Assembly: GCF_025567045.1 (NCBI RefSeq)
Contig: NZ_JAOQJK010000004.1
Span: 186,001-250,000, forward strand
DNA: 64,000 bases
Direction of reading: 5' to 3'
DNA from: Barnesiella propionica
GTDB taxonomy: Bacteria; Bacteroidota; Bacteroidia; Bacteroidales; Barnesiellaceae
Shown here: positions 18,326 through 27,681 of the stretch, one piece after another
How positions within the stretch are numbered: the stretch's first letter is position 1
How the letters are laid out: the number at the start of each line of letters is the position of its first letter
The notes under the pieces: generated by a model
What the model was told of the DNA's origin: nothing
The model's database searches: none
What the model saw: only the letters and a program-made list of their open reading frames with translations
Position numbers and translations under genes: made by a program

Positions 18326-21300
18326 ATGTTAAAATTAACTGCGAATACGACTGATTATCAATATTCTCATTTTTCTGTTTTGTGGATAATTATAGTCGCA
18401 TTTTCTTTTTTTATCCTGCCGGTTAAGGCCCGGGTATTACAAGACAGTGTTTTTACAATTAATAAAGACTATTTGTTGGTTGTAAATACTTATACTTCGG
18501 ATGCATCCTGGAGTAATGCTGTTTTGGAGCCGATACGGCATTGGGCTGCAAACGATAACCGGACTATTTTTATTGAACATCTGAATATGCTGATGATTGA
18601 TAATCTGGCTGAATTTCGTGAAGTGGAAGCCGATTTATTTGAAAAATATAGTGACAAAGCTCCTAAGGCTATTCTACTATTGGGTAATTCTTCCTTATTG
18701 CTCAGGGACGGCTTACGTGCGCACTGGGGAGATATCTCTATCGTCGTATGTACAGAAGAAAAATATATAGGACCGGATTTGGCATATATTGATAAGAAAC
18801 CTGTTTCGGAAAAAGAGCAAATTCCGCTTATTGAACTTGCTGATTCATATAATATGACGGTTATCCAGTCCGAAATGTTTTTACAGGATAATATTTCTTT
18901 AATGCGGCGTATGATTCCGGATATGAAAAAAGTGATCTTGATCGGTGACGGCCGTTATATCAACCAACAGCTTGACTATGATTTAAGAAATCTTTTAATG
19001 CGCTCATATCCAGATATGAAGTACGATTTTTTTTCGGCTATGGATATGACAAAGGAGGAGTTGCTTCACCGGCTGAACAATATTGACCCTGTAACAACAG
19101 GAGTGTTATTTTCTTCTTGGTTCAATAAATCGCACTATGCCGGGAGTACTTTACTCACAACTAATTCATTTCAGGATATAACGAACGTTTCTGTACCGGT
19201 TTTTGCCCTTCAACAGGCTTCGATGAACAATAATGGTATTATAGGAGGTTATTTTTATGATAAACAAACTTTTCAATCATGGCTGCAACAAACATTAGAA
19301 AATGTGTTGGAGGGAAAGCAGGCGAGAGATATTCCGTTTTATATTCCTACCGATGCTATCCCTACATTTAGTTATCCTGTTTTGTTGTTTAAAGGGTTTA
19401 CCGTTGAGCAATGTCCTCCGGGAAGTGTTTTTTTGGAACGTCCTCGTTCGTTTTGGGAACGTAACAAGTATTTTATAATTTTCGGAGGAGTGTTGTCGGC
19501 TCTGTTACTTTTGTTTTTGTTTATTTATCAACATAACCGCATTCATGTTCTGAAAGTCCTTAATGAAGAGCGTAAACAAAAACTGGAAACTAATAAAGAG
19601 CTGGCTAAGTTGTTTGAAGATATGCCAATTGGTTATTCGAAAGGGAAATTAGAGCGAAACGAGGATGGCAAGATTATTGATGTGGAGATTACACGTATGA
19701 ACGGACGGTTTATCCATAGCCTTGTCGGAGAAGGGAAGCAGTTAGAGGGATTAAAATTGAGCGAGCTTTTCGGGACAGATTTTCAGGTATTTCTTCATTT
19801 TTTGCATTTGATGGATGCGCAACATAAGACCATTACTTATTCGCAATATTTTTCGGCTGTGAAAAAGTATGTGGGGGTTTTTATAACGGATGCTACACAG
19901 TCGGACTATATTGATGTCTACTATATCAATACGACTGATTTGCATATAACCCAGCAAAAACTTAATGAAACAAACCATAAGTTGGCTATGGCTCTTGATG
20001 TAGCCAGCATTATTCCTTGGAATTGGGATTTGAACAATCATACAATTACATGTGATATAAATCATCCGGTGAAATCGGGGAGTGAAAATACGGTTTCAGG
20101 TGAAGAAGATCGGTTAGTAGTACCCGAATCACAGTATTTTGAAAAGATCCACAAGGAAGATCGGAAACGTGTAGAAAAAGCTTATTTGGATCTTATGACG
20201 GGATGTGTAGATAAGGTCCGGGAGGAGTACAGGATAGTTAACAGTACAGGATGTGGTTTCACATTGGATTGGGTTGAGGCTTGTGCGACTGTGGGAGAAC
20301 GGGATGAAAAGGGGTGTCCGCAAATGTTGGTTGGTTCGTTGTTGATTATTACGCAACGAAAAAAAATGGAAATGGAGTTGATCGATGCCCGTGATAAGGC
20401 TGAAGAGTCCAATCGTCTAAAATCGGCTTTTCTCGCGAATATGAGCCATGAAATCCGAACTCCGCTTAATGCTATTGTCGGTTTTTCGGAGATGCTTGGC
20501 AGTGTGGAAGAGGTTGAAGAGCGCGAGGAATATGTACGCATTATTGAGAACAATAATGATTTATTGCTTCAATTGATCGGAGATATTCTTGACTTATCTA
20601 AAATAGAATCGGGAACGTTGGAGTTTGTAGAAGCACCGCAAGAGATAACTTCTTTGCTGAAAGATATGGTCTGCTCGTTACAAAAACGGGCGGATAAAAA
20701 ACATCTGGTCATAACTTTGGAAAAGTACTTGCCTGAGTGTTTTACTTTAATTGACCGTAACCGACTTAATCAGGTGCTTACTAATCTTATTGTTAATGCC
20801 ATTAAATTTACCAGTACGGGCGGAATCGATGTTGGCTACACTTTACAGGAAGACGGTATGTTGCGTTTTTATGTTACAGATACGGGGTGCGGTATTCCTA
20901 AGGAAAAACGACAGGAGATTTTTAACCGTTTTGTCAAATTGAATAATTTTGAGCAAGGAACCGGCTTGGGACTGCCTATTACTCAGATGATAGTAAATAG
21001 AATGGGAGGTGAGATCGGTTTGGATTCGGAACCGGGAAAAGGAACTACTTTTTGGTTCACTATTCCTTATCGTGAAGTGAAAAGAGGTCAAATCGATTTA
21101 CCGGAACGATCTATGTTACAAGTGTGCTCAGATCAAATTACGATGCTTATTGCCGAAGATGATGCCAGTAATTATAAATTGTTCGAAACTATTCTCAGGA
21201 AAGACTATCGTATATTACATGCCTGGAACGGAAAAGAAGCGGTAGAATTGTTTGAAGAATATCATCCCCATATTGTATTAATGGATATTAATATGCCTGT

Positions 21301-21508
21301 GATGGATGGTTATCAGGCAGCAGAAGAAATACGCAAAATATCTGCAGAGGTTCCTATTTTGGCCGTTACAGCTTATGCATACGCTTCGGATGAAAATCGT
21401 ATTCTCAGTTATGGCTTTGACGGTTATACTTCGAAACCGATAAATGCCGGAGCTTTGCGCTTAAAAATTAATGAATTAATAAAAAGCCGGTTAATGCTGA
21501 TGTTTTAG
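18326..21508 (+). CDS. Hybrid sensor histidine kinase with periplasmic binding-protein-like sensor
   Basis: A 1060-residue membrane kinase. An N-terminal hydrophobic segment (about residues 18-36) is followed by some 340 periplasmic residues that resemble an ABC substrate-binding fold (LLVVNTYTSDASWSNAV..., AILLLGNSSLLLRDG, KVILIGDGRYINQ). A second membrane helix (about 381-402, YFIIFGGVLSALLLLFLFIY) leads to PAS-like regions, then HisKA with the phosphoacceptor H708 (NMSHEIRTPLNAIVGFSEM). An HATPase domain follows (DTGCGIP, GTGLGLPI), then a receiver with D987 (VLMDINMPVMDG). No output domain is present, so the phosphate must pass to another protein or the receiver must act allosterically. 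It starts 40 bases after the AraC gene. The ligand is unknown. Confidence 0.92.
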   Translation: MLKLTANTTDYQYSHFSVLWIIIVAFSFFILPVKARVLQDSVFTINKDYLLVVNTYTSDASWSNAVLEPIRHWAANDNRTIFIEHLNMLMIDNLAEFREVEADLFEKYSDKAPKAILLLGNSSLLLRDGLRAHWGDISIVVCTEEKYIGPDLAYIDKKPVSEKEQIPLIELADSYNMTVIQSEMFLQDNISLMRRMIPDMKKVILIGDGRYINQQLDYDLRNLLMRSYPDMKYDFFSAMDMTKEELLHRLNNIDPVTTGVLFSSWFNKSHYAGSTLLTTNSFQDITNVSVPVFALQQASMNNNGIIGGYFYDKQTFQSWLQQTLENVLEGKQARDIPFYIPTDAIPTFSYPVLLFKGFTVEQCPPGSVFLERPRSFWERNKYFIIFGGVLSALLLLFLFIYQHNRIHVLKVLNEERKQKLETNKELAKLFEDMPIGYSKGKLERNEDGKIIDVEITRMNGRFIHSLVGEGKQLEGLKLSELFGTDFQVFLHFLHLMDAQHKTITYSQYFSAVKKYVGVFITDATQSDYIDVYYINTTDLHITQQKLNETNHKLAMALDVASIIPWNWDLNNHTITCDINHPVKSGSENTVSGEEDRLVVPESQYFEKIHKEDRKRVEKAYLDLMTGCVDKVREEYRIVNSTGCGFTLDWVEACATVGERDEKGCPQMLVGSLLIITQRKKMEMELIDARDKAEESNRLKSAFLANMSHEIRTPLNAIVGFSEMLGSVEEVEEREEYVRIIENNNDLLLQLIGDILDLSKIESGTLEFVEAPQEITSLLKDMVCSLQKRADKKHLVITLEKYLPECFTLIDRNRLNQVLTNLIVNAIKFTSTGGIDVGYTLQEDGMLRFYVTDTGCGIPKEKRQEIFNRFVKLNNFEQGTGLGLPITQMIVNRMGGEIGLDSEPGKGTTFWFTIPYREVKRGQIDLPERSMLQVCSDQITMLIAEDDASNYKLFETILRKDYRILHAWNGKEAVELFEEYHPHIVLMDINMPVMDGYQAAEEIRKISAEVPILAVTAYAYASDENRILSYGFDGYTSKPINAGALRLKINELIKSRLMLMF

Positions 21509-21568
21509 TGGGAATTCAATAAAGTTTACGGTTTGTATAATATGATGCTCAAAAACTAATATAATCGT

Positions 21569-24259
21569 ATGGAGCAAGGTAAAATGTCTTTTGACAAAGA
21601 AATGTCCAGATTACTTCAGGATCAGATTCTGTTTACAGAAAGCGTATATGCTCGTTTGCCGATGGGAATAGAAATCTATGATGTGCAAGGTATATTACGC
21701 AGTATGAATGACTATGCACAGCATATGTACGGTGTTGATGTCGATGCTGTGATAGGAAAGGTGAATCTTTTCGACAGTCCTTATGTCGATGATGAACTTG
21801 AAAAAAAAATAAAGTCCGGAGAAGATATTACTCTGGAATTCGAGTACGATTTCGATAGGGTAAACAAAGAATATTTCTCGACCCATAATCAAAATACTAT
21901 AATTTATGAGGTAAAGATCGTATCTATACGGAATAAGAAAGGGATTATTGTAGGCCATATGTTGTTAACCAATGATGTAACAGCAACAAAAGAGGCGGAA
22001 TATCGTACCGAAGAGAGTAAGAAAAATCTGGAAATGGCTATGGAGGCGGCTAATATGTCTTCCTGGGTGTATGACGTACATAAGGGGGAATTCGGTTCGT
22101 TACATGGAAATGCCATCGTCAAAGATGGTATGACATTGGAAGGGCTACAAAAGATGTTGCATCCACAGGACCGTATTATAGTGACAGAACTTTTTTCCCG
22201 GTTAATTGGTAAAGATATTCAACAGGGCTATATAACCGTACGTGTCTTTAATGAAGAAGAAATGCAGTACCGGCATTATGAGAGCCGGATGAGGCTGTCA
22301 ACGGAACATTTTGGGAAATTACTGATAGTAGGGACCCAGCTGGATGTGACTGAGAAGATACGAATGGCTAAAAAAACTCAGGACTTGATAGCGAAACGTG
22401 AGCTGGCTATGCAGGTTAGTAATATCGTTCATTGGGATTTTGATGTGCGTACGGGAAAATTCGAATCTTATAACGATCCGGTCAATGATTATGCCAGCGA
22501 TAAATTACTGACGGTTTCGGAATATCTGGATGTGATACATCCGGAGGACCGCTCATCTGCCAATGATGCGATACAATCAATGCTGTCGGGAAAGAAACTC
22601 AATGTCGATTTTACCTGTCGCATGCAAACGAAATATGATGATTCCTGGCAATATTGTAATATTATAGGTGTTCCGTTCGAATATGATGATGATGGCAGTA
22701 TTACCCGATTTACGGGATTCACGCAAAATATTTCCAAACTCCATCGTTTGAATGAAGAACTAAAGGAACGAAATTATAAAATGGAACTTACATTCAAAAT
22801 GGTAGGAATGTCTTATTGGGATTTTGATGTAGAGAATAGTCAATTTCGCGCATTTAACGATCCTGTAAACGATTATCATTCAGAAAAATCAATTACACCT
22901 GAGGCATATATACATGTTACACATCCGGATGACGTGGAGATAGTTCGTGAAAGTATAGACTGTATGCTTCGGGGTACTAACAAAGAGTTCAGTTACCAGT
23001 ACCGTTCCAGAACTAAATGGGATCAGGAGTGGCAGACTCTTATTGTTACCGGTATACCCGTAGAAAAAAATAAAAAAGGGCGTATCACGCGTTATACGGG
23101 TATTTCATATAATAATACGAAATGGGAGAATATCGCCAGGGAGTTGAAGGATCTGAAAGAAAAGGCAGAACTTTCCGATCGTCTTAAGTCGGCTTTTCTG
23201 GCTAATATGAGTCATGAAATACGTACTCCCCTGAATGCTATCGTCGGATTCTCCGAACTTATGGTGAATACGGACGATCAGGCCGAGAAAGAGGAATATA
23301 TGGAGATTATCGAATCTAATAATGAGTTATTGCTACGACTAATCAATGATATTCTGGACTTGTCTAAAATAGAATCGGGAATTTTAGAACGTAAACGGGA
23401 GAAATTCAATTTATCCAAAGTGTGTGGTGAATTATATACTATGATTCAGCCGAAGATCACGAATCCTGATGTTGAATTTCGTCTGGCTAATTCCAGCCCG
23501 GATTGTTGGATATTTTTGGATAGGAACCGGCTTAAACAGGTGTGGATGAATTATCTTACCAATGCAGTGAAATGTACGGAATCGGGATATATCAAGATGG
23601 GGTATTCTATTGAGAAGGACGGCATTAAAATTTATGTAGAGGATTCGGGGGTGGGAATACCCGAGGAATTGCAGAGCCGGGTTTTCGGTCGGTTTCAAAA
23701 ACTTAATGAGTTTGCTCAGGGTACAGGCCTCGGGTTGGCTATTTCCCGGGCTATTATCGAAGCGGCAGGGGGAGAAGTGGGATTTACTTCTGTTCCCGGT
23801 GTCGGGTCGACATTCTGGGCACGAATTCCCTGTGAAGTAAACATGGAAAAGAACGGGGGTAAGAATAATAATAAGGGAACTTCGGGTGTTAAAGCTCCGT
23901 TGAATGGGGCTGACGGTAAGGAAATGAAGATATTGATAGCGGAAGATAATGATAGTAATTACTTGTTAGTACAGCATATTCTCAAGAATTATCATCTTAC
24001 CTGGGTGAAAAATGGGGCAGAAGCAGTGAATAAAGTACGTGATGAACATTTTAATCTTGTTTTGATGGATTTGAAAATGCCAGTCATGGGAGGTGTGGAA
24101 GCGACCCGGAGAATTAGGGAATTCAATACAGGCATTCCGATTATTGCTCTTACTGCCAACGCTTTCGATTCGGATAAGGCCAGTGCTTTGGATGCAGGAT
24201 GTAATGCTTTTTTATCCAAACCGTTGAAAAAAGATCAGTTACTTGAACTCTTTCGATGA
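21569..24259 (+). CDS. Cytoplasmic multi-PAS hybrid histidine kinase
   Basis: An 896-residue kinase without a membrane segment or signal peptide. It has an N-terminal PAS domain (about residues 20-145), a second PAS-like region, then two PAS/PAC units that are clear duplicates of each other (about 283-404 and 411-531). The duplicates share WDFDV, DPVNDY, ML-G and the TRxTG ending. HisKA follows with H549 (NMSHEIRTPLNAIVGFSEL), then HATPase (DSGVGIPEEL, GTGLGLAIS) and a C-terminal receiver with D834 (LVLMDLKMPVMGG). The kinase core is very similar to that of the preceding gene, so the two are probably paralogues. It begins 60 bases after that gene and is closed by a strong terminator. The signal is unknown. 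Confidence 0.9.
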   Translation: MEQGKMSFDKEMSRLLQDQILFTESVYARLPMGIEIYDVQGILRSMNDYAQHMYGVDVDAVIGKVNLFDSPYVDDELEKKIKSGEDITLEFEYDFDRVNKEYFSTHNQNTIIYEVKIVSIRNKKGIIVGHMLLTNDVTATKEAEYRTEESKKNLEMAMEAANMSSWVYDVHKGEFGSLHGNAIVKDGMTLEGLQKMLHPQDRIIVTELFSRLIGKDIQQGYITVRVFNEEEMQYRHYESRMRLSTEHFGKLLIVGTQLDVTEKIRMAKKTQDLIAKRELAMQVSNIVHWDFDVRTGKFESYNDPVNDYASDKLLTVSEYLDVIHPEDRSSANDAIQSMLSGKKLNVDFTCRMQTKYDDSWQYCNIIGVPFEYDDDGSITRFTGFTQNISKLHRLNEELKERNYKMELTFKMVGMSYWDFDVENSQFRAFNDPVNDYHSEKSITPEAYIHVTHPDDVEIVRESIDCMLRGTNKEFSYQYRSRTKWDQEWQTLIVTGIPVEKNKKGRITRYTGISYNNTKWENIARELKDLKEKAELSDRLKSAFLANMSHEIRTPLNAIVGFSELMVNTDDQAEKEEYMEIIESNNELLLRLINDILDLSKIESGILERKREKFNLSKVCGELYTMIQPKITNPDVEFRLANSSPDCWIFLDRNRLKQVWMNYLTNAVKCTESGYIKMGYSIEKDGIKIYVEDSGVGIPEELQSRVFGRFQKLNEFAQGTGLGLAISRAIIEAAGGEVGFTSVPGVGSTFWARIPCEVNMEKNGGKNNNKGTSGVKAPLNGADGKEMKILIAEDNDSNYLLVQHILKNYHLTWVKNGAEAVNKVRDEHFNLVLMDLKMPVMGGVEATRRIREFNTGIPIIALTANAFDSDKASALDAGCNAFLSKPLKKDQLLELFR

Positions 24260-24285
24260 ATCAGTAAGGAGAATTGTTATTTTAA

Positions 24286-24332
24286 TTAAATCGTAAACGC
24301 CCTATAAATCTTATAGGGCGTTTACGATTTAA
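24286..24332. terminator. Bidirectional terminator: perfect 22-bp inverted repeat
   Basis: The arms 24286-24307 and 24311-24332 are perfectly complementary around a 3-base loop (ATC). The stem has a GC-rich core and T-rich ends on both strands, and sits between two convergent genes (the multi-PAS kinase and trpS). It can serve both. Confidence 0.88.
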
Positions 24333-24376
24333 TATGGTAATTATTTTTTAACGGAACATTGTTTTAAGTTCTGTTA

Positions 24377-25369
24377 TCAGAAAGGTTTAAAGCCCATTAT
24401 TTCTCGTACGTCCCGTAAAGTTTTTGCTGCGCTTTCGCGTGCTTTTTCGGCTCCGGTCCTTACCACTTTACGCAAGAACTCATCATTGTTCTGTATGTCC
24501 AGAATACGTTCGCGAATGGGAAGGGTAACTTTTAGAATATCTTCGGCCAGTTGTTTTTTCATATCTCCGTACCGTATTTCACAGTGGTTATATTTTTCTT
24601 CGAAATAGTCTACTGTATCGGGAGTTGAAACGATTTTAAGTATGGTGAACAGGTTTTCTACCGGTTCCGATTTAGGTGCATTGGGTGTTTGCGGTCCTTC
24701 ATCGGTTACTGCGCGCATGACCTTTTTCCGCAATGTCTTTTCGTCATCTATCAGATAGACGCAATTACCTTCAGATTTACCCATTTTACCCGAACCGTTC
24801 AGACCTGGTATCTTGATGGTTTCTTTTCCGAAGTTATAGCTGGTGGGCTCAGGAAAATATTCTACTCCATAGATGGTGTTGAAACGGCGGGAAAAGCGGC
24901 GCGTCATTTCCAAATGTTGTTCCTGGTCTTTTCCTACCGGGACTTTCGTAGCCCGATGTATCATGATATCGGCAGCCATGAGGCTAGGGTAGGTAAGTAA
25001 TCCGGCATTTACGTTCTCGGGTTGTTTGCGTATTTTTTCTTTAAAAGATACGGTACGTTCCAGTTCTCCTACATATACGTGCATATTCAGCAGCAGGTAA
25101 AGTTCTGATATTTCGGGTATATCGCTCTGTATGAATATCGTGGACTTTTCGGGATCGAGTCCTGAGGCCAGATATTCGGCCAGTATGTTCTTTACATTGG
25201 CGTGTAGTAAGGCCGGGTCGGGGTGGGTGGTTAATGCGTGCAGGTCGGCGATAAAAAAGAAGCAATTGTTTTCATCCTGCATTTTTACAAAATTTTTGAG
25301 GGCACCGTAGTAATTACCTAAGTGTAGATTTCCTGTGGAGCGTATACCGCTCACGACTGTTTCTTTCAT
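24377..25369 (-). CDS. trpS: Tryptophan-tRNA ligase
   Basis: A 330-residue class I aminoacyl-tRNA synthetase that charges tRNA-Trp in the cytoplasm. The HIGH-type motif is HLGNYYG near residue 17 and the KMSKS-type motif is KMGKSEG. SGIRSTGNLHLGN, MAADIMIHRATKVPVGKDQ and HLEMTRRF are characteristic of TrpRS. The length is normal. A minus-strand TATATTTG (complement of 25442-25449) lies about 70 bases upstream and is a likely -7 element, giving it its own promoter. Confidence 0.97.
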   Translation of the reverse strand: MKETVVSGIRSTGNLHLGNYYGALKNFVKMQDENNCFFFIADLHALTTHPDPALLHANVKNILAEYLASGLDPEKSTIFIQSDIPEISELYLLLNMHVYVGELERTVSFKEKIRKQPENVNAGLLTYPSLMAADIMIHRATKVPVGKDQEQHLEMTRRFSRRFNTIYGVEYFPEPTSYNFGKETIKIPGLNGSGKMGKSEGNCVYLIDDEKTLRKKVMRAVTDEGPQTPNAPKSEPVENLFTILKIVSTPDTVDYFEEKYNHCEIRYGDMKKQLAEDILKVTLPIRERILDIQNNDEFLRKVVRTGAEKARESAAKTLRDVREIMGFKPF

Positions 25370-25441
25370 TCTGTTTTTTATTAGTGACTCCCTTTTCCGG
25401 TTTTGGAGGCCGGTAAGTCTGGTTAAATATTAAATGGCATG

Positions 25442-25449
25442 CAAATATA
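25442..25449 (-). promoter_or_regulatory. Candidate -7 promoter element of trpS
   Basis: CAAATATA on the plus strand reads TATATTTG on the minus strand, matching the Bacteroidetes TAnnTTTG element, 73 bases before the start codon. No upstream TTG at the right spacing was found. Confidence 0.45.
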
Positions 25450-25484
25450 AGAATAAAAGATTTTCCGGCATTGTGACGGATAAA

Positions 25485-26282
25485 TTAAATTTGCGGACGA
25501 TAGGGCCGTTCGCTCAATTGAGGTAATATTTGGCGAACTATTTCTTTGGATCCTGCAAGTATGGATATTCCTCTGTCATTCCTGAATGTGCGTATTTCAC
25601 CTCCTGCTTCTTTAACAATAAGTTCTCCTGCACAAACATCCCATGCGTGGAGGTCCAACTCCCAATATCCGTCCAGCGTACCGGAGGCCACGCAACACAG
25701 ATCATATGCGGCCGATCCCAGCCGGCGTATACCCCGGACATGCGGAAGAATACGGATCAGATTATCGGCATTGTTATCGGGATTTCTATCTTTGTCTATG
25801 GGAAATCCGGTTGAAAGGACAGAACGGTCGAGTTCTTTTTTATTAGATACCTGTATAGGCAGGCCGTTCAAAAATGCACCTTTGCGTATGATTGCCGTAT
25901 ATAGTTCGTCGAGATAGGGAGCATATACAACCCCTACGATCGTGTCGCCTTTGTATTGTATACCAATAGATACAGAGAAGATAGGGAGCCCCTGACTGTA
26001 ATTTGTCGTTCCGTCGAGGGGATCAATTACCCAGCGGAAATCTTCCGTTCCGGTGTGTTCTCCGCTTTCTTCTCCCAGTATGGCATGTCCCGGGAATGTT
26101 TTGTTGATTTGTTCTATCAGATATTTTTCACTTTCCTTGTCAGCGATGGTGACTACGTCGTGGAGATTGAATTTTGTTTGTATATCGAGATGTTTTCCCC
26201 GGAAATAGCGAAGTTGTATTTTCCCGGCTTCCCGGGCCCATTCTGTGGCTTTATGGAGCAGGTCGTTTATAAGTTTTTCCAT
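25485..26282 (-). CDS. Inositol monophosphatase family protein
   Basis: A 265-residue magnesium- or lithium-sensitive phosphatase of the inositol monophosphatase family (SuhB/CysQ type), which hydrolyses inositol phosphates, 3'-phosphoadenylates or related sugar phosphates. The metal-binding motifs are LGEESGEH near residue 73, WVIDPLDGTTNYSQG and the third one WDVCAGELIVKEAGG. The length is normal. It lies 99 bases downstream of an Lrp-type gene on the same strand, but that gap gives no strong evidence of an operon. The exact substrate cannot be assigned, so no symbol is given. Confidence 0.93.
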   Translation of the reverse strand: MEKLINDLLHKATEWAREAGKIQLRYFRGKHLDIQTKFNLHDVVTIADKESEKYLIEQINKTFPGHAILGEESGEHTGTEDFRWVIDPLDGTTNYSQGLPIFSVSIGIQYKGDTIVGVVYAPYLDELYTAIIRKGAFLNGLPIQVSNKKELDRSVLSTGFPIDKDRNPDNNADNLIRILPHVRGIRRLGSAAYDLCCVASGTLDGYWELDLHAWDVCAGELIVKEAGGEIRTFRNDRGISILAGSKEIVRQILPQLSERPYRPQI

Positions 26283-26381
26283 ATGAATGTAAATTTAATA
26301 AATAACAAGCGCCAACTGTCAACTGTTTATTTACAGTGGCAAGCCGGCGTTCTTATTATATATAGTATTTTTGGTTGGGCA

Positions 26382-26861
26382 TTATTCTACATACACTTCC
26401 AGGTCTTCAATAGGGAGTTGGCGTTTGAATACTTCTTTGAAAGAAATAAGGGATTCGGTACGGGCGAGTCCCAAGGGTTGAAGTTTCTTGTGTATTATTT
26501 CCAGCAAATGACTGTTGTTGCGTGCATATAATTTGATAAACATGTCATATTGACCTGTGGTATAATGGCACTCTACGACTTCGGGAATTTCTTTTAGTTT
26601 GTCTACAACATCGTTGAATTGTCCTGGTTTCTGGAGGTAAAATCCGATATAAGCACAAGTTTCGAATCCTATTTTGTTCGAGTCTATAACATATTCCGAT
26701 CCCTTGATAATACCCAGATTGGTTAATTTCTGGACACGTTGATGAATGGCAGCTCCCGATACATTGCATTCCCGGGCTACTTCAAGAAACGGAATCCGGG
26801 CATTTGATGCAATCAGTTTCAGGATTTTATAATCCAGACTGTCTAATTGATGATATCCCAT
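26382..26861 (-). CDS. Lrp/AsnC family transcriptional regulator
   Basis: A 159-residue protein with an N-terminal winged helix (LDYKILKLIASNARIPFLEV, then ECNVSGAAIHQRVQKLTNLG) and a C-terminal RAM ligand-binding domain (ACAYIGFYLQKPG..., EVVECHYTTGQYDMFIKLYA). This is the standard Lrp/AsnC architecture: small regulators that form octamers and respond to amino acids. A good promoter lies directly upstream. Its targets are unknown, and nothing nearby is an obvious amino-acid biosynthesis gene. Confidence 0.94.
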   Translation of the reverse strand: MGYHQLDSLDYKILKLIASNARIPFLEVARECNVSGAAIHQRVQKLTNLGIIKGSEYVIDSNKIGFETCAYIGFYLQKPGQFNDVVDKLKEIPEVVECHYTTGQYDMFIKLYARNNSHLLEIIHKKLQPLGLARTESLISFKEVFKRQLPIEDLEVYVE

Positions 26862-26912
26862 ATTTTTAATTTGTTGTGTTAAATAATAAGTTAATCTATT
26901 TCAGAGTTTTGA

Positions 26913-26944
26913 CAAAGTTACTATTAATCTCTTACATAATCAAA
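26913..26944 (-). promoter_or_regulatory. Promoter of the Lrp-family gene
   Basis: On the minus strand TTTG (complement of 26941-26944) and TAACTTTG (complement of 26913-26920) are separated by 20 bases, a full match to the Bacteroidetes -33/-7 consensus. Transcription would start near 26906, about 45 bases before the start codon. Confidence 0.7.
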
Positions 26945-27060
26945 CATTTAGGTGATAATCTGGCTTTTTTTTGTGAAAAACTCTGATTAGTTTATGCTTT
27001 CGCTGAGAAGGTTGCTTTCAGATTGATACTTCGTATTCATGCAAAAATGAACAAAAACCG

Positions 27061-27068
27061 TATCTTTG
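27061..27068 (+). promoter_or_regulatory. Candidate -7 element of the GNAT gene
   Basis: TATCTTTG matches TAnnTTTG. Transcription would begin near 27074, so the TTG at 27073 could hardly be a start codon. This supports the ATG at 27130. Confidence 0.5.
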
Positions 27069-27129
27069 TTTTTTGAATGATAAGGTAAGTAGTGAGATTT
27101 TCTACGATAATATTCTAATAAATAGTAAT

Positions 27130-27681
27130 ATGATACGATTATATCCTGCCTTGCAGAATGATAAGGACGCTTTGGAGTTTATCCGCAAGGTTTACATGAA
27201 ATCTTTTCCCGAAGACGAAAGACGGGAGTTTTCCCGTGTAATAGAATTACTTGCCGGGAATCCGTTGTTCCATATAGTTGTTCTTCGTAATGAAAGAGAA
27301 GAAAATGTCGGTTTTATTTCATATTGGGAATGGGAGCATCTGGTTTATGTTGAACATTTTGCTGTAGAAGAACGCTGGAGAGGATCGGGATACGGGGCAG
27401 GAGCTTTAAAGTCTTTTCTCGATGAGGTAAAGTTACCGGTTGTACTTGAAGTGGAGAAGCCCGAAAACGAAATGAGCCGCCGCCGTATAGGTTTTTATGA
27501 ACGTCTCGGGTTTAAACTGTGGCCGCAGTATCTTTATATACAACCTCCATACGAAAAAGGGAAACAGAGTCTGGAACTGTATCTTATGACTTATGGAGAT
27601 ATAAATATGGAAACCTCTTTCGAATCGGTGAGAGATTTGTTACATGCAGAAGTGTACCAGGCAGGTTCTATTCCCGATTGA
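27130..27681 (+). CDS. GNAT family N-acetyltransferase
   Basis: A 183-residue protein, starting at the ATG at 27130 (MIRLYPALQNDKDALEFI). A longer frame from TTG at 27073 would begin at the predicted transcription start and is rejected. The acetyl-CoA-binding region reads VEHFAVEERWRGSGYGAGAL, the usual R/Q-x-x-G-x-G/A loop of GNAT enzymes, followed by LEVEKPENEMSRRRIGFYERLGF, a normal motif B. The substrate is unknown. The 3' end overlaps the end of the convergent M20 gene by 14 bases. Confidence 0.88.
   Translation: MIRLYPALQNDKDALEFIRKVYMKSFPEDERREFSRVIELLAGNPLFHIVVLRNEREENVGFISYWEWEHLVYVEHFAVEERWRGSGYGAGALKSFLDEVKLPVVLEVEKPENEMSRRRIGFYERLGFKLWPQYLYIQPPYEKGKQSLELYLMTYGDINMETSFESVRDLLHAEVYQAGSIPD

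Noticed and set aside
27073..27129. TTG start extending the GNAT protein by 19 residues
   Set aside because: It coincides with the predicted transcription start after TATCTTTG, and the added residues do not match the family's N-terminus.
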